The notes below the pieces were generated by a model. That model was not told where the DNA came from and did not search any database. It saw only the letters and a list, made by a program, of their open reading frames with translations. A stretch of DNA of 5,408 nucleotides, taken from positions 1 to 5,408 of the forward strand of contig CALLCD010000220.1 in NCBI GenBank assembly GCA_938049795.1. Reading direction: 5' to 3'. This document shows, piece by piece, positions 5,176 to 5,408 of the stretch (the stretch's first letter is position 1; the number at the start of each line of letters is the position of its first letter). The translations under genes and the position numbers were made by a program. The stretch is from an uncultured Hyphomonadaceae bacterium (lineage in GTDB: Bacteria; Pseudomonadota; Alphaproteobacteria; Caulobacterales; Hyphomonadaceae).

Positions 5176-5408
5176 ATGTCACGATTAACCAGAGACGAAC
5201 GCGGCGTAGCGATCTTTCTGTGCTTCCTGCTCGCAGGTGTCGGAGTGGCTCTGGGGCTTGTGGGGCGGAACGATGTTCTGGGTGTGCACGGCGCGATGAT
5301 GGCCGTGTTTGGCTATGGTCTGGGATTTGTGCTGATCGGTGGCCATTTCAAAGCGCCAAAGACGCGCAAGCCCGAAACGCGGTATTATGATGACCCGACC
5401 AAGTTCGG
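5176..5408 (+). CDS. ccoN: Probable cbb3-type cytochrome oxidase subunit I, N-terminal extension (partial)
   Basis: Frame open from the ATG at 5176 to the window edge, 77 residues plus two bases. AGGG at 5165-5168, 7 bases upstream, supports this start; the ATG at 5171 hits a stop after five codons. Two membrane segments are visible, about residues 11-30 and 40-56, joined by GRNDVLGVHG, followed by a polar stretch and YYDDPTKFG at 69-77. Many alphaproteobacterial CcoN proteins begin with two extra helices like these, and a Y-x-D-x-x-x-K-F type motif then leads into the catalytic 12-helix core. The heme and copper histidines lie beyond the window, so the assignment rests on the N-terminus alone. 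If correct, this is the catalytic subunit of a high-affinity terminal oxidase. Another two-helix membrane protein is the alternative. Confidence 0.66.
   Translation, partial: MSRLTRDERGVAIFLCFLLAGVGVALGLVGRNDVLGVHGAMMAVFGYGLGFVLIGGHFKAPKTRKPETRYYDDPTKF

Noticed and set aside
1..5408. Phage defence, mobile-element or CRISPR content
   Set aside because: No integrase, transposase, nuclease, toxin, terminal repeat or regularly spaced repeat was found; all genes belong to housekeeping or metabolic families.

Overview
The window looks like chromosomal DNA from an alphaproteobacterium. The order Caulobacterales/Hyphomonadales or a relative is my best guess, made from protein character and moderate-to-high GC coding sequence, not from a marker gene. 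Seven protein-coding genes are supported; the first and last run off the window edges. No RNA gene, insertion sequence, CRISPR array or prophage gene was seen.

Left part (1-1986): a minus-strand pair of ABC-exporter genes, the ATPase ybbA (534-1199) and the start of the large FtsX-type permease ybbP (1-537, partial), overlap by ATGA. They are divergent from a plus-strand SGNH-hydrolase lipoprotein of the TesA/lysophospholipase L1 family (1264-1986). This is the widespread ybbA-ybbP/tesA neighbourhood, with a 64-bp gap holding both 5' regions.

Middle (2064-3871): a small secreted DUF3617-type protein (2064-2477) converges with a PLP-dependent group II amino-acid decarboxylase of the glutamate/cysteine-sulfinate type (2474-3871, minus). 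Their stop codons overlap by 4 bp.

Right part (3872-5408): a 292-bp gap with inverted repeats leads to an exported cupin-like protein resembling DUF4437 (4164-4634). A second, AT-rich gap follows; it holds a hairpin, a candidate promoter, a short palindrome and three copies of TTGAYCTTKG. After it come a small YeaR/TehB-type DUF1971 cupin (4845-5135) and, 40 bp further on, the start of a gene whose first 77 residues look like the N-terminal extension of a cbb3 oxidase subunit I (CcoN). The last two genes probably form one unit linked to micro-oxic or nitrogen-oxide respiration; that link is inferred from family knowledge and from half-sites resembling FNR/FixK boxes.

Most of the window is ordinary. 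The parts most worth a second look are the repeat-bearing control region at 4670-4805, the DUF1971-ccoN pairing, and the substrate of the decarboxylase. I found no convincing evidence of a wholly new system.
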